Source of the DNA: Ornithodoros turicata
Taxonomy: Eukaryota; Arthropoda; Arachnida; Ixodida; Argasidae
Length of the DNA: 64,000 bases
NCBI RefSeq assembly: GCF_037126465.1
Contig: NC_088201.1
Location: 70,640,879-70,704,878, forward strand
Direction of reading: 5' to 3'
Both the position numbers and the translations under genes were made by a program. Numbering within the stretch: position 1 is the stretch's first letter; each line of letters starts with the position of its first letter. A model generated the notes under the pieces. That model was not told the DNA's origin. It did not search any database and worked only from the letters and a program-made list of their open reading frames with translations. Shown in pieces: positions 32,716 to 43,195 of the stretch.

Positions 32716-32982
32716 GTAAACTGCCTACTGCACATCTGTTGTAGCGGGGAAAAAATTGCGATTGAATTCGACACAGATTGAGAAATGATGAAAGAAGTCG
32801 GCCCAGGCTGAAAAATGTGAGCGGGTAAGCGCGCACGCAACCCTCCGGCCACGCTCCGCCCACCGGTAAGAGCCTCCACCCGAGCGCCGCCTGCCGCGCG
32901 CGAGGAAAAATACGCGCAGGGCTCAGGGGCAGGAATCCTGTAGTTTGGATAGCTTGTAGTCTGGACAAGACCTATTACTACT

Positions 32983-32988
32983 AGTAAT
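32983..32988 (+). repeat. Target duplication AGTAAT, right
   Basis: Matches 22348-22353. Confidence 0.88.
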
Positions 32989-34825
32989 CGCCTTGTCACC
33001 TATAGTCCCCATTCATATCAGCACTCATGGTATTTGTAAAATCATTGAGTCACTTAAGCTGTCGTCGAGTGCTGGTCCGGACTCTATTAACCCGAAGGTT
33101 CTATACAACACGAGATCTATTTCCAGCAAGATTCTATGTTGCATATTTACTCAGTCACTTTAAGATTCTGCCATACCGCAGGACTGGAAGATGGCGAAGA
33201 TTGTCCCTATTCACAAATCAGGCAGCTGCCACATCGTTAATAACTACCGCCCCATTTCACTCACATCTATAGTATGTAAAATTCTCGAACGCATACTCCA
33301 ACGTAGTTAAGTACCTTGAAGAAAAATGCTTCTTCTATCACTTGCAGCACGGGTTTCGAAACCTCTTTTCATGTGAAACTCAAGTAGTCAGTTTTGTTCA
33401 CGACATCTTTCTCCACGCGGACAATAATCATCAGGGTGACGCCGCTTTCTTAGACTTTCGCAAGGCCTTCGATATGGTGTCGCACTCTAAGCTTCTATAC
33501 AAACTCTATCTGCTTAACCTCGACCCGTATGTCGTCCATTGGATAGCTCAATTTCTGACTAATCGTACGTTATTTGTTACTTGCAACAACCACCTATCCC
33601 CAGATGTACCTGTGCTTTCTGGTGTCCCTCAGGGTTCAGTCCTCGGCCCTCTCATTTTCCTTATCTATATAAATGATCTTCCTTCAGGCATATCTTCCAC
33701 GATTTGTCTCTTTGCTGACGACTGTGTAGTGTACAGGCAAATCCTCTCTCCTTCTGACCAACTAACCTTACAAAGCGACCTTTAACTAATCCGGCGTTGG
33801 TGCAATGAGTGGCAAATGCCTCTGAACATTGCACAGTGTCGCATTTTGTCGTTTTCTCGAAGACGGGTCTCCTGCCTTCCTCCCTTCCCCTACACTCTAA
33901 GTGATATCACATTAACCCGAGCAGATTCTTACAAATATCTTGGAATCCACCTTTCCTCCAACCTAACTTGGAACGAGCACATCAACCACATAATAACTAA
34001 CGCTTCTCGCTCCCTAGGCTTTGTTAGACGCACCCTCAGGTTGGCGGGCTCCATCTTAAGCTCCTAACCTTCACGGCTCTTGTACGAAGCAAGCTGGAAT
34101 ATGCATCACCTATTTGGGACCCTCCCCAAAAGTATCTCTGCGACGCCCTAGAAGCCATCCAGAATCGGGCTGCCCGTTTCATTTCCAACGACTACAAATT
34201 CGATCCCTTGTAACCGCGTTAAAATCAAACCTTAATCTCTACTCACTCGAACATCGTCGCCGTCTTGCCAAGTTAGCCCTCTTCCATTGGTTCTTTTTAA
34301 TCTTGCCACCGTACCAATCGCCCATCACCTGCCTGAGTGTCATTTTTCCTCGCATCCACCACACTAATAAGGTCACATGCTTTCATTGTAATACCAAGGC
34401 ATTATCCAGATCATTCTTTTGTTCAACTGCCATCGAATGGAACAACCTCCCATCACGTCTCACAACTATTATCGAGCATACAGTATTTTGTAACACCCTC
34501 TCCCGTTCACTCCACCCACAAGACCACCACGCTTGTATGTCAGTTGCTATGAAATTTTCACCTCCCCCTTATCATATTTGTTAATTATCCGTACTTATGT
34601 GAACGAACTCCCTGTTTCACGCTTTAATACTTGTTTTCATATAAGATTGTACTGTCGTCGTTTCTTTATTTTCCTGTTTACTTACTGCTAATTGTGTTGT
34701 TCTTTTCTGCTTGCTTGTTTGTTTCTATCAAGTTGCTGTAAATGTATCTTACGCTCCAGTTCCCACCCCCCATGTAATGTCCTCCGGACCCTTGGGGTTC
34801 TCGAAATAAATAAAGAAATATGAAT

Positions 34826-34949
34826 GTTATACTAGTGCGTGCAAGTAGCGTCTGATGTAGGTCCACGGTCTCGTCATGATACTGCGGCACACTTGATTCA
34901 AAGCATTGCTGCGAGTTAGCTTGTTTCCCGACTAATTGTGTGCTGAACT
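34826..34949. other. Anonymous sequence
   Basis: No gene recognised. Confidence 0.4.
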
Positions 34950-35490
34950 GAACTTGCATTTTTGTAAAACAACTTCAATATAATGCAGTCGTAGAGAAAT
35001 AGTTTCCTTGGTTTTGTGGCATATTGCCCTCACTTCATCTGCTTTCTCTTGGGCCCCGTTTGGGCTATCGTTGCCTCAATGGGGGTCCTGACACACGGTT
35101 TGGGAAACACTGAGGCATACTGTATATTGTTACATGTTGTAGTGTACTGAAGCCAGCTTCACTGTTGTATTGTTTCTTCGCATGGTTACTTCTTCAACAT
35201 TACTTGAATGAGGAATGCGGAGAATGAGGAAATGTATGCCTTGCATGTTCTGGATGTGCTCTATTTGCTGACCCCTGCTGTTGGGCTAAAATCCAGCAAC
35301 TACACAAAAAGATTAACAAATGCAGAACAGGAGACAGAAACACGGACACAATGACATGATTGAGATCATGATATGCTGTCATTTTTTTTCTGTGTCTCTG
35401 GTTCTACATCTTATGAACATGCGCCACATTGCCAGCACCCTTTCCCTCTTGCTACGAAGAGAGCCTCTCAGCAATAAAAATGCGGGTTGT
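34950..35490. repeat. Diverged inverted duplicate of 13383-14090
   Basis: Reverse-complement match described at 13383. The LINE and palindrome lie between this block and 21180-21420, so they appear to have inserted into the second arm of an old inverted duplication. Confidence 0.72.
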
Positions 35491-37061
35491 CAAATGCACG
35501 TAAACAGTGGTTACATTTTTTGGGGGTCTTCACTCATCTAATGTTTATGCAGAAAATGCTCCCCTAGTTCACATGGCATACTGAATATGAGTGTGCTCCA
35601 CGGCCACAAACTACATTGTAAATTAGCACTGCAGTATGTTTATTGGCACACATGAAATTACCCTTCATAAGTGCATCATGCAAGCTGATTGATTCTGATG
35701 CCAACTGCTCATGAAATAACGTGGGGTGGGGTGAAAGACACTGGAATCACATGTTGCGTCACTAGCAGTGCCGTACTCACTCAGCAGTGATTTTTCACTG
35801 AAGCCTGCAACTCAACGATGTAATTTACATCTTGATTACAGAAAAAGTAAGCACATGTTTGTTATTACTTGGTATACAGTTGAAACTTGTTAATGTGATG
35901 ACGGTAATTCTCGTTGATTTTGGCAATGAAACCATTTTAGGATAAAAAACACCTGTCAAGGTGTAAGCTATGAAAAGTAGTAAATTGAGTGAGGCATTTT
36001 AAATTGCCTTTTTTCCTTTATATTTTCAGTGCTGACATACATCAGCTTGTGTAACTGTCAACCTGGGCTATTCCAGCCAAAACCAGCCAGAGATGTAGCT
36101 TGACTCTGTTAAATATCACTGAAAAAAAATGTGTGCATTTTTTAGATGATGCATATATCGAATGTAACTCATCATTTTGTTTTCTTGAACAATGGGGCAC
36201 ATTAAACTGTGCCGAAATATGAAGTTGTCCCTTACGAGCTTCCTTCTGACATCTACATATGCATCATTTGTGCGCTTTCCTTGCCTGGTGTTAGAGGGGA
36301 ACCACGGCTCTGCCATCCCAAAGGGTACGTAGAACGAGAATAAATCTGGTGACGTGGTGAGAACTCGAGAAAGGAACACATTTGGAGTCAAGTTTACAAT
36401 AAATTTCTGACACATTAGCATTCTTGAAGGAGCCCCAGATTATTTATGCTTGTAACTGATTGCTTGTGATTAGCTTCACATAAGAATATCAAGCTGATCT
36501 ATATTCATTGTTTAACCATGTGTTTGAGAATAACAAGCACTTGCAAAAAATTACTGTTTTTTTCAGATAGTATATTCACATATAGGTCGTCTAAAAGAAA
36601 TCTTCCCTTATTTGTATAACTAGTCCTCTCCTGCAACATATTGAAAATCTAGAGGTTTATTTTTCTTTAAGAAAAATTTAAAAAAAATGTCACCATAATG
36701 TGCTGCAGCTTGTTCGTGAGTTGAGGCCATCTAGGAAGCAAAAAAAAAAAAATAATTTGAGAACCTACAGGTGTATTTGCTCTTACGCAAGAAAAATGTT
36801 TCGTTAGCTCATTCATATCCCATCTGTATGACGCTATAGCACACTTTGAACAAATTCTGCATTCAACCGTTCTGCCCAGTTCTACAGATTAATTGCAGTC
36901 GCTGCTTCATAACAGCTTTGTGAACATTTATGATTGTTTTCACATACCTGAAGTCATCTGGAAAGTGAACAAATCTCATCATTTCAAGGGCATACCCTCT
37001 CCTATAGCATGTTCAGAATCTGCTGGCATGTGTTTTCTGTAGGTCTTATAGCATCAGCTGA
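35491..37061. other. Anonymous sequence
   Basis: No gene, RNA or known repeat seen. A poly(A) run lies near 36739-36752. Confidence 0.5.
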
Positions 37062-39604
37062 CCATATTGGCTCAGATCATGTCAGAATGCGACGTAACAG
37101 CTTTTGGAAACAATTTATTATGATCTCGTGTGCCCTTCAACCACAAGAGAAAAAAAAACCCAGTCTTTCTTTCAGTGGAAATAGGTGTTTTTGATGCATT
37201 AACAGAAGGTGGCTCAAATTAATTGTGTACCTCCTTGTGGCCTGGGTGGAGCATGCCTCACTGTGTTTTATGTCCAGTAATTTCTTCTCCAACCGCATCT
37301 CTTTGGCAGTGAGCCACAACGTATGCAGTCTTCAAGCTTTCTTTCACCCGGAAGAACAGCTTACAGCTCTGCATGCATCAGAATATTTGCACGCAATAAG
37401 GGGCTACAATCTAGCCCTATAGGTGCCAACGTTTTAAATCGTACTGCGAACACAGTCATAGTACCCTATATCACGCAAAGCAAAGCGAAGCAAAATGATG
37501 CTTATGGAGGGTTTTATTATGCCCTGCTGCTCAGTGTATGGCTTCTGTTTTTAGCTGGAACAAACCAATAAAAAAAAAATCTGAGGAAAGAAATATGCCA
37601 CCTTCAGTTGTCATCGACCAAGCAAACTAAGTCAATAATGGTGGTTGTTATTCACTCTGCTATGTGATTGTCTTCATGTAAATTCACCTCTTTGGTACTG
37701 TGGTATCAGGTAGCTTCCTTGTAGCGTAACATATATGTGACCACATAGAGGACAAAGAGGAGGAATTAGCTAGTCTTGCGTAGGAGCTCTCACACTGGCA
37801 TAGCTGGTCAAAAAGAAAATGTGGGCCATACATCACATAAGACACAAATACCAGTATATTTTCAGCAAGCACTGGTTAATTTCTAGTAGGTGCAGTGCAT
37901 ATAGCATGTCCATGGACTGATATTTTATTCTTAGAGAAATAATATTTTTGCAGTTATAAAGGATGACAACATGTTCTACATCCGAAGCGAATGTACTAAT
38001 TAGGTCTCGTTTAATTATTAGAAATAGAAGGTCGGTGCAAATGCAATGTCGGTTTCCCTATGTGCCGCTATAGTTTTCCAAAGAATGCTCGTGACCATTT
38101 AGTGCGAGGACATGCCCCGAAATAATGGCTGTGTGAGAGTAAGTCCCGGAGCGTTCTTTTTGCCTTTTCACTTGAACGTGAGGAAGAAACAACGCTGCAG
38201 AACTGCAAGCAGCACATTTAATGTAATGTCGTACAGGATGCAGGTTTTACAGCGATTTCATATTTCAGCACAATATTTATAAGCTGTAAAAATGGGTGCA
38301 AGGGTACCATACAGTGAAGTAGCTGGTACCGTAAATTTTAGACCTCTTCTTGGCGTGGGTGCTTGGCATAAAGAGTGACTGCTAATAAACGTACTGGGGG
38401 ATTTCTGAATGCGAAGATCATAGGAGAGAAAGGAAGGCAAACAAATACAACAGAGGGTGCCATTCATTTCTCACACTTCTGATTTCAGTTACTTCATTGC
38501 GCTTAGTTTTCTTCAGTTCCGACATCTGATAACCAGAATTTACACTGTATGTCCACGTGAATAAAAAGATGCAAAAATTCCTGTGAGAAAATTTCATGGT
38601 TTTTAATACCTTGAAAATGGCATTCTTCGGTTCCAGTGTATTCAAAGCCAGTGAAAACAAAGTGCTTGAAGTATTATGTCTAGATACATCTTTTGCAGCT
38701 TTTGCATGGCAAATCGTTGTCTAGGAAGGTGCGCGAATCAATGTGGATGTTCCTGAAATTAGAATCTTATTTCGTTACACTTTGAGATTACCGTATGCTG
38801 GTTACAAAAAATTAGGACCTCTGCTGACTCAAGTTATTCATTCGAGAGAAATCGTTTTTTTTCTTGCAAACAAACACACAATTTCTTCACATTCATATGC
38901 AGCTTATTTGGAGAAATGCATTTCGAGAGTCTGGTCCAGTACCTGTTCCGTGCGGTTAATCAGAACGTAGGCTCACAAGGAAAACCACAGGCAGGTTCCG
39001 ATTTCACGATTCTACGGTTCTGAGGCTGGAACACAAACAAACACGTACAGACGGATAAACACAACACATCCACACGGTATCGGAATCAGGCTTTTTCGTA
39101 GATCGTCACTTTTCACTCTACGACTTCACAACCAAGGCAGCTGCAGGAGAATGGCGATGTTCGCGACAATGTTCATAATATAGCAGGTGTCCACCATAGC
39201 TGGGACGGCTGGGACCAACACTGGGAACTCATTCGGTGACCCACACACGAATTCAGAGTTCGACATACTCAAATTTGACAGGCGAGCAGCAGAGCAAATC
39301 ATTTAACTGCAGTGTCAACAGAATCCTGATAGCCGGCGGAGAATACAGTAAACGATTCGTCCAGACTCGGTACTCTCGTTCCCAGCCCCACCACAAAAAG
39401 CCTCACCCTGCGGGGAACTATTTTGAGACGCGGAGCCAAAAGCCTTCGCTGCTCTGAGGCTGCCGTGCCTGTCGACCAATCAGAGACGATTTATTTTGAA
39501 AGTTTGAATCTGAAGCGTTTGTATCGCAAAAGTTGATTTTTACGGCTTTATCTTACAACCGTGGATTTTATCGTGATTTATTTTGAGGAGTTTATTCTCG
39601 AAGT

Positions 39605-39961
39605 TTATTTTGCGAAGTGTAAACCAGAGTGATCCCGTCTTTTCCCTAGGAAAACATCAACCGCGGACACCCGTCCTTCGAGATCATTTCCAATTTCAGG
39701 TACTACCACTATTTCTGCACATCTTCTTATCAAAACCGCTGTTCCGGCTCTATTTGGGCTTCCTCTGGATAAGAAAATCTGATAGTGGCGTTTATAAAAC
39801 TCTGCTGCTTCAATCTCTCCTTCCAAAGTTGCAATTTTGGTTTCTTGCAAACAGGCAACGTCCACTTTTTTCTCTAACAACAAATTCAATACACACTGCT
39901 TTCGAAAACTCGACACTAAACTTACTACGTTCAGTGTAGCAATTACAAAAGAACTGCGCAT
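39605..39961 (-). pseudogene. LINE D ORF2 fragment: endonuclease N-terminus
   Basis: 118 residues starting MRSSFVIATLNVVSL, with the APE-type ATLN and CLQETK (catalytic E) motifs and SRGSPNRAGTAVLI. The endonuclease is lost after LEGRVSAVD, where the sequence departs into unrelated AT-rich DNA. It could nick nothing. Confidence 0.82.
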
Positions 39962-39966
39962 GTTAT

Positions 39967-41187
39967 TTATGTGCCCTCTTCCTTTGTTTTCTGCCCGTCT
40001 GTTTTACTATTTTCTCTGCTTATCCCTTCCCTATACCTGTCTCTGGTGTCGTACGGCACTGTCGGCGTTGCAACAAATTTCCTTCTCTTGCTTTGCACTA
40101 TTTTCCAGCTTCTTTCTGCCATTGGCTCCTCCCTTGGCCTCCGCTTTTCACCAGTGTCTTCTTCCATACGATCTCCACAGGTTAAAATCTTCAACCCTGC
40201 CTCCTCATCTATCCCTCCGTCATTCTTTGGAGGCTTTCCAATTTCACCTTCCTGGTTGTCTTCTACGCTTGTCCTACCTCCCACAGCCTCTTCTACCAAA
40301 CCGCCGTCATCTGCTTTCGTGGGGATGTCTCCTGGAATGGGATCGGTGCCATCGCTTCTGCTATCCGCCAGATCTTCTCTTTCTGCTTCCACAGCTTCCT
40401 CATGATCCATTGGTATTCCTTCTATGATGTACTCTCCTGAAGCTCTTGTCATGCTGGCGTAGGTCTTAACACAATCAACCATCTCGTGGCCTACTCGGCC
40501 ACACCCAGTACACCGCGGGGCGTTACACAGCCTCCTGACATGTCCTTTTTGGCGGCAACGCAGACATATCGGCGCCCTGCCTTCCACCGTAACAAGCACT
40601 TGACTGCCATTAATCCTTGCTTGGTGAGGAACACTTTCAACAGTCACTCCCGGGTCCAGTTTGAGCGATAAAAGCCTTGACGTCGTCTCCACTTGCTCCA
40701 TTCCTTCGCTTTTCCATTTCAAGCGGTTTAACTCTTTCACTTCGCCATACACTTTGAAGAAACTTTTAATCGTCTCGTCAGCGACATGAAAAGGCACCCA
40801 GTGCAGTCGAATCTTGACTAATTTCTCCCTGGGGTCCAAAATAAGGCATCGTCTTCCCTTCACGTTTAAGTCTTTCATTTCCAGCAACACGGCTCTTGCT
40901 TCTTTATTTTTTAGCGTTATTATCCAGCAATGATTAAACTGATACGGACCCAAACATGCCAGGTCCTCACCTTTGATAACCTTGAGAAGAGACACCTTGA
41001 AATCTTCCATTCTGTATGGCCTCCCTCTTAAATCGGCGTGTAGCACCAATGTATCCTCATTCAGCACGCTGGACGCAAAAACAGGCAGCAAGGTCTTGTA
41101 TTCTTCATCCATACGACCACCAACAACCTGCTCAGCATGGCTGTCACCAGCCATATTCCTTGCTCCGTCGGAGCTCATGTCGTGCAC
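39967..41187 (-). CDS. LINE D ORF1, nucleic acid-binding protein with two zinc knuckles
   Basis: The frame has 406 residues without a stop. An N-terminal domain (about 40-175) contains CLILDPREKLVKIRLHWVPF, which resembles an RNA-recognition fold. Two C-x2-C-x4-H-x4-C knuckles follow at about residues 208-221 (CLRCRQKGHVRRLC) and 226-239 (CTGCGRVGHEMVDC). An acidic, disordered tail then ends in basic runs. This is the ORF1 type of L1/Tx1-group LINEs, which coats element RNA. It ends six bases before ORF2. It is intact here, while the copy at 62269-63405 has a late stop. Confidence 0.88.
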   Translation of the reverse strand: MHDMSSDGARNMAGDSHAEQVVGGRMDEEYKTLLPVFASSVLNEDTLVLHADLRGRPYRMEDFKVSLLKVIKGEDLACLGPYQFNHCWIITLKNKEARAVLLEMKDLNVKGRRCLILDPREKLVKIRLHWVPFHVADETIKSFFKVYGEVKELNRLKWKSEGMEQVETTSRLLSLKLDPGVTVESVPHQARINGSQVLVTVEGRAPICLRCRQKGHVRRLCNAPRCTGCGRVGHEMVDCVKTYASMTRASGEYIIEGIPMDHEEAVEAEREDLADSRSDGTDPIPGDIPTKADDGGLVEEAVGGRTSVEDNQEGEIGKPPKNDGGIDEEAGLKILTCGDRMEEDTGEKRRPREEPMAERSWKIVQSKRRKFVATPTVPYDTRDRYREGISRENSKTDGQKTKEEGT

Positions 41188-41474
41188 AACCGTCTCGGAC
41201 GAAAACCGGAAGTGAACTGACTAGGCCATCGTGACAAGAAAAGTCTGTTGTAAAACTCATCAGCAGCTCTAGGAGATCATTGCGGTAATTGACGTCTCCA
41301 TAATAATGGAACCTTCGTTTCAAAAATCTTCAATCCCTTATGTGAACGATAGCGAGGTGAAGCAGAGACGGCCCTTTGCTGCTCGCATGCTGTGTTTCCT
41401 ACCTGTCACGCTTCGTTTTCTAGCACTGTCTCTTCTGCTTGACGCACGAGTACAACCGTGTACAAAAACGTGTG

Positions 41475-41559
41475 TGTCAGAAGGTGGGATTCGAACCCAC
41501 GCCCGGGAGAACCGGACTGCGACCTGACGCAGCGCCTTAGACCATTCGGCCATCCTGAC
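41475..41559 (-). tRNA. tRNA-Leu(CAG), second array copy 1 (indels)
   Basis: Two inserted bases (AAGGTGGG, CCCGGGAG) and one lost base (CTGACGCAG) relative to the clean twin at 63695-63778. Probable sequence errors. Confidence 0.8.
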
Positions 41560-41803
41560 AAGAAAAGTCTCATGTAACACTCATCAGCAGCTCCATGAGA
41601 TCATTTGCGTTAATTACGTCTCCATAATAATGGAACCTTCGTTTCAAAAAATCTTCAATCCCTTATGTGAACGATAGCGAGGTGAAGCAGAGACGGCCCT
41701 TTGCTGCTTCGCATGCTGTGTTTCCTACCTGTCACGCTTCGTTTTCTACCACTGTCTCTTCTGCTTGACGCACGAGTACAACCCGTGTACCAAAAAACGT
41801 GTG

Positions 41804-41888
41804 TGTCACGAGTGGGATTCGAACCCCACGCCCGGAGAACCGGACTGCGACCTGAACGCAGCGCCTTAGACCACTCGGCCATCCTGAC
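41804..41888 (-). tRNA. tRNA-Leu(CAG), second array copy 2 (indel)
   Basis: An extra C in the T stem (AACCCCACG) and a 3' acceptor change (GTCACGAG). T6 terminator. Confidence 0.8.
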
Positions 41889-42137
41889 AAGAAAAGCCTC
41901 GTGTAAAACTCATCAGCAGCTCTATGAGATCATTTGCGTTAATTACGTCTCCATAAGAATGGAACCTTTCGTTTCAAAAATCTTCAATCCTTTATGTGAA
42001 CGATAGCGAGGTGAAGCAGAGACGGCCCTTTGCTGCATCGCATGCTAGTGTTCCTCCTCCCTGTCACGCTTTCCGTTTTCTACCACTGCTCCTCTGCTAG
42101 ACGCACGAGTACAAAACCCGTGTACCAAAAACGTGTG

Positions 42138-42225
42138 TGGCAGAAGTGGGATTCGCACCCACGCCCGAGAATCCGGGACTGCGACCTGAACGCAGCGCCT
42201 TAGACCTACTCCGGGCCATCCTGAC
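42138..42225 (-). tRNA. tRNA-Leu(CAG), second array copy 3, badly damaged
   Basis: Several indels and substitutions in the acceptor, T loop, variable arm and A-box region. The CAG anticodon stem is intact. Confidence 0.7.
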
Positions 42226-42469
42226 AAGAAAAGACTCGTGTCAAACTCATCAGCAGCTCTATGGAGTCATTTGCGTTAAATACGTCCTCCATAATAATGG
42301 AACCTTCGTTTCAAAAATCTTCAATCCCTTATGTGAACGATAGCGAGGTGAAGCAGAGACGGCCCTTTGCTGCTTCGCATGCTGTGTTTCCTACCTGTCA
42401 CGCTTCGTTTTCTACCACTGTCTCTCTTCTGCTTGACGCACGAGTACAACCCGTGTACAAAAACGTGTG

Positions 42470-42553
42470 TGTCAGAAGTGGGATTCGAACCCACGCCCGG
42501 AGAACAGGACTGCGACCTGAACGCAGCGCCTTAGACCACTCGGCCATCCTGAC
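42470..42553 (-). tRNA. tRNA-Leu(CAG), second array copy 4
   Basis: One substitution in the variable arm (GAACAGG). T5 terminator. Confidence 0.93.
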
Positions 42554-42789
42554 AAGGAAAGTCTCGTCTAAAACTCATCAGCAGCTCTATGAGATCATTT
42601 GCGTTAATTACGTCTCCATAATAATGGAACCTTCGTTTCAAAAATCTTCAATCCCTTATGGGAACGATAGCGAGGTGAAGCAGAGACGGCCCTTTGCTGC
42701 TTCGCATGCTGTGTACCTGTCCCGCTTCGTTTTCTACCACTGTCTCTTCTGCTTGACGCACGAGTACAACCCGTGTACAAAAACGTGTG

Positions 42790-42873
42790 TGTCAGAAGTG
42801 GGATCCGAACCCACGCCCGGAGAACCGGACTGCGACCTGAACGCAGCGCCTTATACCACTCGGCCATCCTGAC
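42790..42873 (-). tRNA. tRNA-Leu(CAG), second array copy 5, next to LINE C
   Basis: Changes in the T loop (GGATCCGAA) and the A-box side (CTTATACC). LINE C's 3' end lies 5 bases upstream of G1. Confidence 0.88.
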
Positions 42874-43195
42874 AAGGATTTTTATTTTTTCTTTTCCCAC
42901 ATTTTATTAACAAAACACACAAGTGCACACAACTACAGGTACGTCACACACGGTCGCAACGCCGTGGGTCATTACAAAACGTCTAAAGAGGAAACTGATG
43001 ACCTTTTGAATTTGTACATACGATTTTACAAGTACGTAAGGGCATCAGACAATGTTTCTACCAATCTGGCATGCTCTAAACATCGCATAAGGCACAGCTT
43101 AAGTTGAGATATTTCTATCTTAAAGTATTTTCATAGGAGGCATTAACGGTTTTCGTTCCTGTCAGCCATACGAAGTTTCCACAGACAGTACAAGG

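Larger units (their letters stand above)
22354..32982. mobile_element. Palindromic Polinton-like element, 10.6 kb
   Basis: The element begins AGTAGTAATAGG and ends with the inverse, CCTATTACTACT, flanked by AGTAAT at 22348-22353 and 32983-32988. Arms of 4829 bp (left) and 5585 bp (right) are inverted copies around a 215-bp spacer. A 6-bp target duplication, AG...CT ends and long TIRs recall Polinton/Maverick elements. No protein-primed polymerase, integrase, ATPase or capsid gene is visible, so it would be non-autonomous or a remnant. The arms differ by substitutions and one 753-bp segment, which argues against a simple assembly fold-back. Alternatives are a giant Foldback element or an unknown class. 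Confidence 0.75.
27398..32982 (-). repeat. Right arm of the palindrome
   Basis: Inverted copy of the left arm plus a private 753-bp segment at 29872-30624. Confidence 0.93.
21591..34584 (+). pseudogene. CR1-like endonuclease/RT, interrupted
   Basis: The endonuclease end (STLDLVLTSHPEH, GLSDHF) lies at 21591-21780 and is followed by frame breaks. The linker (21904-22323) has WFTKSLKIF and KQFWKILSP. After the insertion come SSAGPDSINPKVL, YRPISLTSIVCKILE, LDFRKAFD, VPQGSVLGP and the catalytic FADDCVV box (about 33713-33733), then the thumb (YLGIHLSSNL) and DPPQKYL. Stops and frame changes occur near 21790, 33300, 33785, 34067 and 34210. It would have nicked DNA and copied its own RNA but is clearly dead. 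Confidence 0.85.
21560..34825 (+). mobile_element. CR1-like non-LTR retrotransposon, 5'-truncated, split by a palindromic element
   Basis: Two plus-strand halves (about 21560-22353 and 32983-34825) form one LINE once the 10.6-kb insertion is set aside. The reading frame runs straight across the junction, and the element's AGTAAT appears once per side. The first half holds the end of an APE endonuclease and the linker. The second half holds an RT and a 3' end with AAATAAATAAAGAAA. The limits are approximate. Confidence 0.85.
39605..41220 (-). mobile_element. Tx1-like LINE D, 5' part with complete start
   Basis: The 5' end lies in a tRNA-Leu fragment (boundary after tRNA position 17, as in LINE A). 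The minus strand reads AGTTCACTTCCGG at the start, resembling ATTCTGCTTCCGG in LINE A. ORF1 is intact. ORF2 stops after about 118 residues and the rest of the element is missing, replaced by AT-rich sequence with AAATAAA motifs. The inner limit is approximate. A second copy is at 61823-63436. Confidence 0.88.
37062..41880. repeat. Large duplicated block, left copy
   Basis: Nearly identical to 59280-64000 (offset about 22217, drifting by a few indels), including the LINE 5' end and the tRNA array beyond it. The right copy starts exactly at an N gap, so a haplotype or assembly duplication is likely. The part 37062-39600 shows no recognised gene. Confidence 0.93.
41221..42873 (-). repeat. Second tRNA-Leu(CAG) array, five genes, many indels
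   Basis: Unit structure is the same as the first array. Single-base gains and losses cluster in homopolymers and GC doublets between 41221 and 42300. The same unit at 63695-63778 in the duplicate block is clean, so many of these are probably sequence errors. Confidence 0.93.

Noticed and set aside
22354..32982. Assembly fold-back as the sole explanation of the palindrome
   Set aside because: The arms differ by substitutions and a 753-bp segment, and the ends show a 6-bp target duplication inside a LINE frame. It still needs read support.
39837..40427. 196- and 144-residue plus-strand frames opposite LINE D ORF1, also at 62055-62687
   Set aside because: Antisense translations of ORF1; low-complexity S/F/L-rich sequence.
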